Notes: generated by a model from the sequence alone, not told the origin. 64,000 bases of DNA from Phormidium ambiguum IAM M-71 (GCF_001904725.1 NZ_MRCE01000020.1:40609-104608), one strand, 5' to 3'. Shown: positions 54,463 through 63,458, counted from the first letter of the stretch. Numbers and translations are program-made.

Positions 54463-55590
54463 CTATAGCTGATGAACAGGAGCAACAGGTCGCTTTGGAT
54501 TATTCAATAATCGTTCAAAAGCTTGCTGCTGGTGATGTTCATCCAACCAGGCATGATACGTCTGGATATGTATTGCCACCGAATGCCCCATCTGTTTCGC
54601 TGCTAGTGACACCTCCAGTCCATACTCCATACTTCTGATTGCCCAAGCATGACGCAAATCGTAAGGACGAAACTCCATTCCCTGTCGGCGAAAATATTGT
54701 GAAACTCTTTGCCCCAATTCTTTATTGTTCCTTCCCGTACACTCCGGCACTTTCACATCCATTAGCTGCCAATACTCTACCCATTCAGGATGTAGAGGCC
54801 AAACTCTCCTTTCTCCAGTCTTACCTTCCATCACCCGCAACACACCTGCTTGTCTGGGAAACTGTTCTAAATCCAAGTGAAACACTTCATGGGGTCTGAG
54901 TCCGTAAGTTGCCAACATTCCGAAACACCACTGCCATTGGGGATTAGTAATTTTACCTCTCCAAATGGCGATCGCTTCATCACTTGGTAGCTCTCGTTTA
55001 CTTACTTTCGTGGGCGAATAATTTCCACTAAACCTTTTTACATCAAAATTAAAGTTAGCTATTTCCACTAATTTAGCCAACGCTAAACAAGTTTTCTGCC
55101 GCATTCTTGTATCTGGATTTGTCGCTTTAATTGCTGAAATCAAGATTTCCTTTGATAGTAACTCGTCCTGTGGTAAGCGGCTAAAAACTTCTTCGTAATT
55201 AGTTTGCCAGGTAGAAAGTGACTTGGGAGTTTTCGACCGTCGCATAAAGTAATCTGCTTTGAAAGCTTGGATGTAATCGGCGATCGTCTTTAACTCATTA
55301 CCTATTGGATTATGCCGTAAATAAGGCTGCCAATCAAACTCTCCTATTGCCAACAATCCCCCTACCTGACGCGCTGCTTTTTCTGCGCTTCTTATCCCTT
55401 CAATAGTTGCCTCTATCTCCAGAGCAATTTCTTGTTGATATGGTTTAGTTTTCTCACTTCCCGGACGAGGTGGTAAAGTTCCTCGTAAATATAATCGATT
55501 CCCTTTTTGCTGGAGCGTGACTCCCATTTTACCAGCCTTCAGCCTTTGATTTACTATTAATAATTGACTGCTGAATTTCGTTGTTGTCAT
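54463..55590 (-). CDS. Tyrosine recombinase (site-specific integrase)
   Basis: 375 residues. The catalytic set is Arg232 (GLRPHEV), Lys257 (EGKTGERR), Arg313 (YDLRHAW, where Tyr replaces the usual His of HxLR), His336 (MGHS) and nucleophile Tyr345 (TYHAW). The N-terminal arm- and core-binding regions are intact. It could resolve plasmid multimers or integrate an element; no att repeats were found by eye. Confidence 0.88.
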   Translation of the reverse strand: MTTTKFSSQLLIVNQRLKAGKMGVTLQQKGNRLYLRGTLPPRPGSEKTKPYQQEIALEIEATIEGIRSAEKAARQVGGLLAIGEFDWQPYLRHNPIGNELKTIADYIQAFKADYFMRRSKTPKSLSTWQTNYEEVFSRLPQDELLSKEILISAIKATNPDTRMRQKTCLALAKLVEIANFNFDVKRFSGNYSPTKVSKRELPSDEAIAIWRGKITNPQWQWCFGMLATYGLRPHEVFHLDLEQFPRQAGVLRVMEGKTGERRVWPLHPEWVEYWQLMDVKVPECTGRNNKELGQRVSQYFRRQGMEFRPYDLRHAWAIRSMEYGLEVSLAAKQMGHSVAIHIQTYHAWLDEHHQQQAFERLLNNPKRPVAPVHQL

Positions 55591-56110
55591 TTTCTTACTG
55601 AACTTTAATAGTATAAAATTTTACTTTTATCTCAAACTGATGGTTTAACGAGCTAAAAAAGCGGAATTTTTGCAAGTCGTTCACTGATTGAATTTGGAGA
55701 GATGGGGGTAAAAATGATTACCTGTTAACTATTACAGGAAGTCAAATTTACTTTCTTCCATCTCCAAGGAGGCAAAAATTATTCCCCTTAAAAGAATACA
55801 CCACTCAATTTGGAAAGCACACTCATATCCTCTCTCAATTACTTCCCTAATTTTTTCCCTAAATTAATCACGCTTTTATACTTAAGCTTTAAAAATACTT
55901 AGTTTTATTTTATACTTAAAAATATTAAATCGATTATTAGTTTTTATCAAGACAACAAATAATGTTTATAATCGATAAATCTGATAAATTAGAATTTAGA
56001 TATCACTTTATTATTGGATTAAAAAAATTAAAATATTTTCATTAAGTTTAGTAATTTTCTTTTGTTTTTAATTATTATTTACTATGTATGTTGAATGAAA
56101 TTATTGATTA

Positions 56111-56149
56111 ATTTTCTGCTACTTTTTTATTAAAAAAGTAGCAGAAAAT
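56111..56149. repeat. Perfect long palindrome
   Basis: Arms ATTTTCTGCTACTTTTTTA (56111-56129) and TAAAAAAGTAGCAGAAAAT (56131-56149), one base apart. It would form a strong hairpin with A/T-rich tip; a terminator in either direction or an origin element. Confidence 0.75.
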
Positions 56150-56315
56150 ATCTCAAAATACATTAATAAAAATCAGCAATTTTTCTGAAATTTTTTATTT
56201 TATAAATACAAGTTTTAGCACTAATAATGGGGCTAAAATACATTAAATTAAATCAGTTTTTCCACAATAAAACCAAGAAAAAATCTTTGGCGAGAAGAAG
56301 CTGAAAAACCTTAAT

Positions 56316-56642
56316 TTATGAAGCTTCATTAATTTTATTTTTTTGCATAAATTCTTGATTAGAGATAGCTATCTGTTGTTGGACTTCCTTTTGAATACGT
56401 GCCTCAAGAGATGTTTCGAGAAGTTTGAGCCTTTCTTCTATATTATCTAGGCGTTTATCTATATTTTTATTCATTCGTTCAATGGGGAAGCGAGGAAACC
56501 TTGTCGGTGGCAGTTCTAGACATTCCTCAATATAGTTAACAAGTATTGCCGAAGCATTTGTGCCGCTACGCCTTGCCCACTCCTGAAAAGCAACCCATTC
56601 ATCAGCATCTATCCGAAATGTCGCTAACTTCTTCTACTTCAT
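56316..56642 (-). pseudogene. Ribbon-helix-helix-type plasmid gene with amber stop at codon 3
   Basis: Reading the minus strand from the ATG at 56642 gives ATG-AAG-TAG-AAG-AAG, then a clean frame of about 105 codons: KLATFRIDADEWVAFQEWARRSGTNASAILVNYIEECLE, and a coiled-coil tail. No alternative ATG, GTG or TTG lies between the stop and the conserved domain. The family is a short plasmid DNA-binding or copy-control-like protein. One nonsense mutation at codon 3 probably silenced it recently. Protein-like sequence elsewhere is undamaged. Confidence 0.6.
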
Positions 56643-56828
56643 TGCCTATATACCTTTAGTGCTTGTTTATTTTCCAGATATCCATCTAGCATCGTATAGA
56701 TAATAAAGCTATTTATATACAAAATCTATAACTTAGCTAGTTTACTTATATACATTAATATAGATGAGTTGGTCAAGAATTTAGCTTTGTCTGCAAATGG
56801 TGACTCAATGGGTACATCTGCCATTGTC

Positions 56829-56874
56829 CATTTTTCACTTGGTCTGCGAACCGACATAGACCAAGTGAAAAATG
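56829..56874. repeat. 17-base perfect inverted repeat
   Basis: CATTTTTCACTTGGTCT (56829-56845) and AGACCAAGTGAAAAATG (56858-56874) with a 12-base loop. It is long and GC-balanced enough to fold as RNA or be a protein-binding or origin hairpin. It lies about 670 bases before the primase-helicase gene. Confidence 0.85.
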
Positions 56875-57098
56875 ATGCCCAGTAGATCAAAAAAGAGACT
56901 CTTCTTGATTCGGAAAGCTTGTATCAATCACGATTTTAGACTTAGTAGAGCTACATTCTCTGCAATCCGGCAATGAGCAAGTTTCACACCTAATTAATTA
57001 AGAGAATTAGCAAAGGGCAGTTATTGCAAATAGACTCGGAAAAATTATCGCCGAATAATTCTTTTAGTTAGATAATGAACTAAGCACAAGCACACCTC

Positions 57099-57118
57099 GT
57101 CTCTCTCAATAGAGAGAC
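57099..57118. repeat. Short inverted repeat
   Basis: GTCTCTCT (57099-57106) and AGAGAGAC (57111-57118) with CAAT between. Possible operator or hairpin in the leader of the primase-helicase gene. Confidence 0.6.
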
Positions 57119-57190
57119 ATTAGGGGTAAAGTGAAAGATCAAGTAAAATCTCACTAACAGTAAGTAAACGATCTGGGAGGATGCTTATGG

Positions 57191-57207
57191 GGCTGCTTCA
57201 AGCAGCC
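57191..57207. repeat. Short near-palindrome
   Basis: GGCTGCTT and AAGCAGCC flank a single C, in the leader of the primase-helicase gene. GC-rich against the AT-rich background. Confidence 0.6.
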
Positions 57208-57233
57208 AGCGAAATAACCCTCAATACCAAAAC

Positions 57234-57257
57234 GCCCCCACTCAAGTGAGTAAGGGC
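57234..57257. repeat. Inverted repeat in the primase-helicase leader
   Basis: GCCCCCACTC and GAGTAAGGGC, two mismatches, loop AAGT. No T-run follows immediately, so an operator or RNA structure rather than a terminator. Confidence 0.45.
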
Positions 57258-57543
57258 ATTAAGGTAATTCATTTACTTTAGTCGGAGTCCAAAGACAGTT
57301 CCGATTTAGAATGATTATGATCTTGCCGGGTCATATCATTCCTTATCGTACTGCCTAAATGGGATTTTGTCATGCGGGTTGAGCAAAAAATATTTGTGTC
57401 TATCTCAAACCAGCGATATTGACGATTTTGAGCATGGTTCGGGCATTGGTAAAAAGAGCTAGTGCATCTCAAACAACCAGAGCATGATGATGACCCACTT
57501 GACTCCGACTCCTGGCAACACTACATCGTAAGGAGTTTGGAAA

Positions 57544-60500
57544 ATGATCGACAGCAATGTTTCTTTATTACTACCCCACCACATCGACCACCTGATCGCT
57601 GAAGGCTTCACCACTAACCAAATCAATCAATTGCAAGCTCTAGGAGTTTGCAGCATCACTCAAGCAGAAGCAATCCAAAAGGGCTTCAAAGTTTGGGCTA
57701 AAGGTGACTGGATTTCCGGTAGTGGCATCTACTTCCCATTCACCGATGGCTTTGGACAAATTCGCCTAGATACACCCATTACTAGAGAAGATGGCTCTTG
57801 CGCCAAATACCTCACCCCCTGCAAAGCAAAAGCTCAGGCATATCTACCAGAAAATTGCCGCGTCATTACCGAAGGATACAAAGATTCACAAGCCGGAACT
57901 CTGCAAGGGGAAATACCCACAGGCGCGATCGCTGGAGTTAGTCATTACAAAGCATTACCACAAAGCGCAGGTTTAACCACCATTTTTGATTCCGACGGTT
58001 GGACAAATCCCAACGTCATCAGTAACTTAATTCGCTGTGGAATCTGGCTTCATGGCAAAATTAACTTAATCCCCGCAATTCCTGGACAACCAAAAGCTGG
58101 ACTGTGTGAGTATTTCAAAGCCGGATACACCAAAGAAGACTACCAAAAACTAATTCAGGAAGCTTACACCCCTAAGCAATTTCTGCTCGAGTGGGTACAG
58201 CGATTCGCTTTGATTCCACAAAAATGGCTCAGTGCCGCCATCAAAAAAGCGATCGCTCTAGCCCTAGAATTACTAGACGACCTGGAACAAGAACTAGTAC
58301 TAAATACCCTGAAGAAAGCGACTAAATTCAGCATTCAAAAATTACGAGCAATCTGGGAGCAGTTCCAGCAGAAAATTCAGGAAAAACATAACAAATTAAA
58401 GCAAGTTGAATCATCTTCAATTGGCATTAATCCAAAAGAAGCCCGGTATGAACACTTGTGTAAAACACTGAACTTATCTTTCGAGTACTGTGCGACCAAC
58501 CAAACCTTTGATTCCTGGGTATTCAATCAAATTTTTGCCAGTGGTAAAGGCAACTGGAAAGTTATGGGTTCAGCTTTCTATCACTATACAGGCGTAGCAT
58601 GGCAGCACGTTGACGACGAAAAAATCTACAAAATGATTGCAGTTGCCACCGAAAAAGTTTTCCGCTTGAAACGCTTTAAAGAAGAAGGATGGGTTGCCAC
58701 TTATCCTTATGCTACCAAGGCGCATATAGAATCAGCATTCGGCTTCTGTCGAATACATCTTTTGTTAGAAAATATCCCAAACAATCGACATCTGCGAGCA
58801 TTTTTGAACGTCACAGTTAACATGGTTTCCGGGGAACAAATGCCACATAATAAAGAAGATTATCTCACCAGCTACATTCCCTATAATTACGTTCCCGATC
58901 GACCAATCCCGACTCACTTCCATGAATTTCTCAAAGCCTCTTATGGGTCAGACATGATTCCGGTGATTCGGGCATTCACTTCTATGTTTTTAGACCCAAC
59001 TGCACCTTATGGTAAGTTTCCCCATCTGCTGGGTCAATCTGGAGGCGGTAAAGGAACCTTGGGAAGATTGTGGTCTAGTTTTTATGGTAACAGTGCTGGT
59101 TGTGGAGAATTTTCTAATCTGGCTACTCCCGAAGGGCGTTACCAACACCTTACAGGCAAAGCAATTTTCGCCATTCCTGACGTAGGCGGCTTTGTGCAAG
59201 GTTTACGTGCTTTCTATGAACTAGTGGATAATGGAGCTATGTCCGCACGGGCACTATTTTCTTCCGTTGCACCATCTATTAAGTGGAACGTGCGATTTTG
59301 GGTAGCCTCAGTTGACCACTTGCAGATAGAGTACGCCGGAGACGGATGGGAACGACGGGCTTATCCTATTCCTCTGTTAAATAAGAAAGTACAGACCGAC
59401 CCCCAGTTAGGGCAGAAACTGGAAACTGAGATCGCTGATATTATCTCTTGGGCGCTGGCAATGCCTTCACAGGAACGAGATTTGATTTTGCTTGCCGAAC
59501 CAAACAACGAACGCATTCTTTCGGTTAAGTTAGACGCAGCTTTGTATGGTGATTCGGTTAAAAGCTTTGTAGATTTGTGTTTACGACCATCCCAGCCCGG
59601 AAAGTTGGTGAATCATCACATTCTGCATTCTTTCTACACAGCCTATTGCAAAGCTCACAACTATGCACCAATGGGAATGTCTAAGTTTGTCAGCCATTTG
59701 AAGTTGATATTACCGCAGAACTTTGTTCCACGAGCTTGGAGTCCTACCATTAACAAGCAACGCTATCGTATTCCTGCCCATTGGCAGTATATGTCAGTAC
59801 TCGATGGGGTATTCGTAGATCTAGCTAATTCTGAAAAAGAGAATGCTTATAATGGCTACCAGGGTACAACCGAGCAACAAGAACCCCAGTGGATTTGTTG
59901 CAAGTCTAAATGTGTTGAGGGTGGGCTAGAACTGTTTGGGGCGTTCTGGAATCCTCCTGATGGTGATGGTGGTGGCAGTGGTGGTGATGGTAGCAATAAT
60001 CCCCCCTCTACTTCACCAAACCAGCCTTCACCTAATCAAGGAACTGGTGAACAACCTATATTATCCCAATCCACCACATCTGGATGTAATTCTGGGGGAA
60101 ACAGACAATATGAGTCCAACCAGTCCAAGTTGGACAGCCTTAGTTGCCAATCGCTCAAACCCAATCATAGTCAAGCTGTTCAGGCTGGATCAACTGTTCA
60201 AAGTCAAAGTTTTGGTATAGAAGAAAAAATTGAAAAAGTTGATGATGGTGAAAATTCGGTTTCTGGTTGCCAAGACTTTCCCCTGGAGGCGAAAAGTCCT
60301 GGACAGACAGATATACCTTTGTCTGAAAGTCAGGCACAGCAAACTGGACAGGACAATTTGAATCAATTGCTTGCCCTGGTCAGAGATAAGTTAATGGCAG
60401 TCCAAACAATAGCTGACCGGGAAGCGGTTGAAGAAGAAGCACGGAAGATGGGCTTACCGACTAATTGGAAGAAGCTGGTGCGTCCTCTTTTAGATGCAGA

Positions 60501-61200
60501 AACTCTGGCTTTCTTGAAATCGCTTAAGAACACCCAAACACAATCTATTTCAACTATTCCGGTTCAAAAGCAATTAACATCAAGCTTTATAGCCCCTAAT
60601 GGGGAAGCTTTAGTTGAGCTATTGGTGGACAAAGGTAATGGAGAAACTTTGGTACTACCTTTGGAATATCCGGGAAGCAGAGGCTATGGACAAACTAAGG
60701 AACCAAGAGAAATTGCTAAAAAACTGGTGGCAATTCAGTCGGTAAATGATTGGGAAGCTATTAAACAGAAGTATGGTGAGTTGCGATCTTTATGGGTGTG
60801 GAGGTGGTATTTTAACGAAAGCGATAGCCAAAAGTTGGCCTCTGTAATTACTGGCAAATGCGAGCAACTTTATCTCGATTTAAATAGCAGAACTTTTTCC
60901 GACAAAGTTTCCCAATTCCCAGAAGAGGCACACTCAAATAAGGAGTTTTTGTCCTCAACAAGCGTGACTAGGGATTGCAAACATTCAACGTCGATTAATT
61001 GGTTAATCAGTTTTTTAGAAGATCTAGAGGCTATTGAGGCTCCTCACCCCAGGTTTGAGTCCAAAGAGCAGTTATCCGCTTTGTTTCAACAGGCAGATTT
61101 GTTGAGTAAGGAATGTTCTGATTTACTACTTGATGTCTGTCCTGATTACTGGGAACGTTTATCTATAGCTATAGGAAATGTTTGTGAGTTGTTACCCTAA
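57544..61200 (+). CDS. DUF3854 primase-helicase, likely plasmid replication protein
   Basis: 1218 residues. The N-terminal DUF3854 TOPRIM-like domain has RVITEGYKDSQAG (Glu and following Asp) and LTTIFDSDGW (D-x-D). The D5/SF3-type helicase domain has Walker A GQSGGGKGT (497-505) and AIFAIPDVGG (Walker B-like). SARALFSSVAPSIKWNVRFWVASVDHL and WERRAYPIPLL follow. A Gly/Pro-rich linker (about 803-835, DGDGGGSGGDGSNN) leads to a long C-terminal region with a helical module (LNQLLALVRDKLMAVQTIADREA). AAGGAG precedes the ATG by about 12 bases. It probably starts replication from the AT-rich region upstream. Confidence 0.85.
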   Translation: MIDSNVSLLLPHHIDHLIAEGFTTNQINQLQALGVCSITQAEAIQKGFKVWAKGDWISGSGIYFPFTDGFGQIRLDTPITREDGSCAKYLTPCKAKAQAYLPENCRVITEGYKDSQAGTLQGEIPTGAIAGVSHYKALPQSAGLTTIFDSDGWTNPNVISNLIRCGIWLHGKINLIPAIPGQPKAGLCEYFKAGYTKEDYQKLIQEAYTPKQFLLEWVQRFALIPQKWLSAAIKKAIALALELLDDLEQELVLNTLKKATKFSIQKLRAIWEQFQQKIQEKHNKLKQVESSSIGINPKEARYEHLCKTLNLSFEYCATNQTFDSWVFNQIFASGKGNWKVMGSAFYHYTGVAWQHVDDEKIYKMIAVATEKVFRLKRFKEEGWVATYPYATKAHIESAFGFCRIHLLLENIPNNRHLRAFLNVTVNMVSGEQMPHNKEDYLTSYIPYNYVPDRPIPTHFHEFLKASYGSDMIPVIRAFTSMFLDPTAPYGKFPHLLGQSGGGKGTLGRLWSSFYGNSAGCGEFSNLATPEGRYQHLTGKAIFAIPDVGGFVQGLRAFYELVDNGAMSARALFSSVAPSIKWNVRFWVASVDHLQIEYAGDGWERRAYPIPLLNKKVQTDPQLGQKLETEIADIISWALAMPSQERDLILLAEPNNERILSVKLDAALYGDSVKSFVDLCLRPSQPGKLVNHHILHSFYTAYCKAHNYAPMGMSKFVSHLKLILPQNFVPRAWSPTINKQRYRIPAHWQYMSVLDGVFVDLANSEKENAYNGYQGTTEQQEPQWICCKSKCVEGGLELFGAFWNPPDGDGGGSGGDGSNNPPSTSPNQPSPNQGTGEQPILSQSTTSGCNSGGNRQYESNQSKLDSLSCQSLKPNHSQAVQAGSTVQSQSFGIEEKIEKVDDGENSVSGCQDFPLEAKSPGQTDIPLSESQAQQTGQDNLNQLLALVRDKLMAVQTIADREAVEEEARKMGLPTNWKKLVRPLLDAETLAFLKSLKNTQTQSISTIPVQKQLTSSFIAPNGEALVELLVDKGNGETLVLPLEYPGSRGYGQTKEPREIAKKLVAIQSVNDWEAIKQKYGELRSLWVWRWYFNESDSQKLASVITGKCEQLYLDLNSRTFSDKVSQFPEEAHSNKEFLSSTSVTRDCKHSTSINWLISFLEDLEAIEAPHPRFESKEQLSALFQQADLLSKECSDLLLDVCPDYWERLSIAIGNVCELLP

Positions 61201-61239
61201 AAGGTACTACCCAGAATATATCTTTTATTGTCCTTTTAC

Positions 61240-61342
61240 CCAAAAAGTGGCGTAGTTTGTGAATCAAAACTTGGCGAAACATCTACGAGATTGTGTTGTT
61301 TCAGCCAAAAAGTGATGATCAGGTTTTGTATCAAAACTTGGC
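61240..61342. repeat. Diverged direct repeat of about 65 bases
   Basis: CCAAAAAGTG at 61240 and 61305, and ATCAAAACTTGGC at 61263 and 61330, have nearly equal spacing. The two units differ between these words. Confidence 0.6.
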
Positions 61343-61485
61343 TAGAGTTTAAATTTTGCATGATAAAGTGACTATAAGTTTCTTGGCTAAAAGGAAAGTA
61401 AAAAAGTCAGAAACATTCTTTCTTTTGCCAGTTATATGGGAATTTTCATGCCAAGATATGGTTCAAAACAGCCAAAATATAGTTC

Positions 61486-61517
61486 AAAAGAAGTTTTTGT
61501 GTACAAAAACTTCTTTT
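61486..61517 (+). terminator. Perfect 15-base hairpin with U-rich tail
   Basis: AAAAGAAGTTTTTGT and ACAAAAACTTCTTTT with two bases between; the flanking TATAGTTC/AAACCATA extends the stem with two G-U pairs. It could end transcription of the replication gene or cap a small RNA. Confidence 0.5.
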
Positions 61518-61676
61518 AAACCATAATCTTTCATGACTAAAATTAACTAACAGGAGAGTTACAGTTTTAGGAGTTGTCAACAGTAGTATAAAAATCAAAA
61601 GCTTATAGGGAGAGCATTTGAGACAGATGTAACTCAAAGAATGAATTGTGAAGCATAAATTGGCTTACTTGCTTAT

Positions 61677-61713
61677 GAAGCATAAAGTGGCGTGAAACGC
61701 CACTTTATGCTTC
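61677..61713. repeat. Perfect 17-base inverted repeat
   Basis: GAAGCATAAAGTGGCGT and ACGCCACTTTATGCTTC, three-base loop. The half AAGCATAAA also occurs at 61651. Confidence 0.8.
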
Positions 61714-61811
61714 AAGTGACATTTATCTTGCTGTAAGTGAAGCTACTTGCAAGAGTGTCACTTTCTCACTAAAAAAATAGAAGAAGAACGCCGGATGAAA
61801 ATGGTAACTTG

Positions 61812-61858
61812 GTTAGTGGAGGTGATATGATAGGGTTAATTAAACAACCTCCACTAAC
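61812..61858. promoter_or_regulatory. Spaced inverted repeat in the leader of the 189-residue gene
   Basis: GTTAGTGGAGGT (61812-61823) and ACCTCCACTAAC (61847-61858), 23 bases apart, directly before the ATG at 61867. The identical arms with the identical 23-base spacing recur inside the gene at 62230-62276. GGAGGT is itself a perfect ribosome site for a short overlapping frame (ATG at 61827). Confidence 0.7.
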
Positions 61859-61866
61859 TAAATCCA

Positions 61867-62436
61867 ATGGATACTGCCGCCCACATCGCTACCCTTTATC
61901 AGCAAATCGAACAAATCGAAGCCCAAGGGGAAGTAGCCGCAGCTAACACCTGGATATCGAGTTTTGTGGTTCCCAAACCCAATGGAAAGCATTACACCTA
62001 CTACCGTCTGATGGAAGCTGCGCCCAAGTCAAACGGTTCTGGTAAACAGGGAGTGGCGAAGATGAAATGCTATTTGGGAACTGCTAAGAGTCCAAAATAT
62101 AAGCGCGCTATGGCAGCGATCGCACGCCGCAATCAAATCCAAGTTCTCACCAAACAGATTAAACAATTGGAAGCATTGGCATTAAAAGAAGAAAAGCAGA
62201 TCGCCGCTGCTACAGCAGCCCCAGAACAAGTTAGTGGAGGTAATTTAGCAAAGTCTAGCACACAACCTCCACTAACTAACCAGCCAACCTCTAGAGAATG
62301 GCAGCAGTTACAACAAGAATTAAACCAACTTAACGAACACACTCAGCAATTAATTGAGGTATTAAATCAAGAAAGAGCTCATCGAGAAGCAATGACCCAA
62401 GAAATAACATCACTAAAAGCTGCTTTGGGTAAATAA
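61867..62436 (+). CDS. Hypothetical plasmid protein with basic N-terminal domain and coiled coil
   Basis: 189 residues. An N-terminal domain (residues 20-90) with FVVPKPNGKHYTYYRLMEA and MKCYLGTAKSPKYKRAMAAIARRNQI is basic and probably DNA-binding. It is followed by a coiled coil (about 92-115), a linker encoded by the second copy of the spaced inverted repeat (VSGGNLAKSSTQPPLTN), and a second coiled coil (145-188). No enzymatic motif. The repeat in both promoter and coding region suggests autogenous regulation. Function unknown. Confidence 0.65.
   Translation: MDTAAHIATLYQQIEQIEAQGEVAAANTWISSFVVPKPNGKHYTYYRLMEAAPKSNGSGKQGVAKMKCYLGTAKSPKYKRAMAAIARRNQIQVLTKQIKQLEALALKEEKQIAAATAAPEQVSGGNLAKSSTQPPLTNQPTSREWQQLQQELNQLNEHTQQLIEVLNQERAHREAMTQEITSLKAALGK
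62230..62276. repeat. Second copy of the spaced inverted repeat, inside the coding region
   Basis: GTTAGTGGAGGT (62230-62241) and ACCTCCACTAAC (62265-62276) with a 23-base interval, the same arms and spacing as at 61812-61858. Confidence 0.85.
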
Positions 62437-62466
62437 TAAAAAATAAAGCGTAGGGATAAATTGACC

Positions 62467-62979
62467 ATGACACAAGAACTCCTAGATTTAAGAAGCAGCA
62501 TTTTAGCAGGAAGATATGATGAAGCTTTGGCAATTGTGGACGAATTAGAAGGGATGAGTAAACAAGCGATTATTCGGAATATCGAATCCTTTCTCTTACG
62601 GTTAATGATTCACTTAATTAAAAATCAAATTGAGCAACGTTTAACCAACTCTTGGGCAAATTCAATTAACGACTCAATTCGCCAAATTAAAAAGCTAAAT
62701 CTCAAAGACAATAAAACTTCCTATTACATCAATGCTGATGAATGGCAACCTTTCTTTGAAGAAAACTTAGAAGCAGCGATTCGACCAGCCAGTTTAGAAG
62801 TTTTGAACGGACAATTAAAACCGAAACAACTTGCCGCTAGACTAGATAAAGAGCAGTTAATTGAATTAGCCCAAAAACTGATTGATTTAACATACACTTA
62901 TTCAGCTAAAGATTTGCCTGAAATTGTCGATGATTTTTTCACTCAATTGCCAGGTGGTGAAGAGTGGTATAGTGATTAA
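62467..62979 (+). CDS. DUF29 family protein
   Basis: 170 residues from the ATG at 62467. IESFLLRLMIHLIKNQIEQRLTNSWANSINDSIRQI follows the DUF29 helical layout but lacks the YEQDFY start of the member at 5949-6434. The C-terminal half has KQLAARLDKEQLIELAQKLIDL. It follows the 189-residue gene by 30 bases and may share its transcript. Confidence 0.7.
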   Translation: MTQELLDLRSSILAGRYDEALAIVDELEGMSKQAIIRNIESFLLRLMIHLIKNQIEQRLTNSWANSINDSIRQIKKLNLKDNKTSYYINADEWQPFFEENLEAAIRPASLEVLNGQLKPKQLAARLDKEQLIELAQKLIDLTYTYSAKDLPEIVDDFFTQLPGGEEWYSD

Positions 62980-63043
62980 ATAATTTATTTTCTCAGTAAT
63001 GTAGAATAACAAACAATAATGCTGAAATCCTGAGTAGGCAATT

Positions 63044-63247
63044 TTAATATTCTATTTCTTGGTAAAACTCCCCAGAATCTTTAGCTTGTTTCACTTCATT
63101 TTCCAGTAAAACAACTATCAAATTACTCATAGATCTACGTCGAATTTTGGCAAGCTTTTCTAGATCTCTCCGTAATTGTTCAGGTAGGTAAAAAGTTACT
63201 TTAGGTAATTTAGAGGGCACTGTAGTCTTAATTTTTGGAGCTATCAC
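63044..63247 (-). CDS. Ribbon-helix-helix (Arc/CopG-like) protein
   Basis: 67 residues from a GTG start with GAGGT upstream. PKVTFYLPEQLRRDLEKLAKIRRRSMSNLIVVLLENEVKQA is a ribbon-helix-helix fold, as in copy-control and antitoxin regulators. It may control copy number or partition; no toxin gene is next to it. Confidence 0.7.
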   Translation of the reverse strand: MIAPKIKTTVPSKLPKVTFYLPEQLRRDLEKLAKIRRRSMSNLIVVLLENEVKQAKDSGEFYQEIEY

Positions 63248-63409
63248 GAGGTTTACCTCTTCATTGAATCACTTACTAAAGTTTATCGCAAAAGTTAATA
63301 CTCGGTGTAGAAACCTATGCTATATTGAATCCGTAAACGTCAAAAGCCAGTGGCTAGCTTGCAACTTCCCCACTGGCTTACCTCAAAAATTCCTAGAGGC
63401 TATCCAATT

Positions 63410-63448
63410 ATGAATCAATTAGATGCTGGCATCACACCAGCTTTTTAA
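63410..63448 (+). CDS. Possible 12-residue leader peptide
   Basis: ATG to TAA encodes MNQLDAGITPAF. A hairpin and T-run overlap its end, as in attenuation leaders. There is no clear ribosome site, so the call is weak. Confidence 0.3.
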   Translation: MNQLDAGITPAF

Positions 63449-63458
63449 AGACCATCCA

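Larger units (their letters stand above)
55591..57543. other. AT-rich non-coding region, candidate replication origin
   Basis: About 1950 bases between the integrase and the primase-helicase. 55850-56300 is extremely AT-rich with hairpins. A dead ribbon-helix-helix gene is at 56316-56642. Four inverted repeats lie at 56829-57257. Such AT richness, dense palindromes and position upstream of the replication protein fit a replication origin and its control region. No clear iterons seen. Confidence 0.5.
61201..61866. other. Non-coding region with repeats and hairpins
   Basis: About 670 bases after the primase-helicase. It contains a diverged tandem repeat of about 65 bases, three hairpins and the promoter of the next gene. 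The motif AAAGTG/CACTTT recurs about eight times in both orientations (for example 61245, 61311, 61365, 61685, 61701, 61760). No gene is seen. Confidence 0.5.

Noticed and set aside
54463..55700. Integrase as the end of an integrated element with att repeats
   Set aside because: No tRNA gene or matching direct repeats were found near the recombinase, so a multimer-resolution role is as likely.
57278..57520. Minus-strand frame with CSGCLRC and YQCPNH cysteine cluster before the primase-helicase
   Set aside because: The cysteines look like a zinc ribbon, but the frame begins ATG-TAG with no other good start except a TTG, and it overlaps the hairpin-rich leader.
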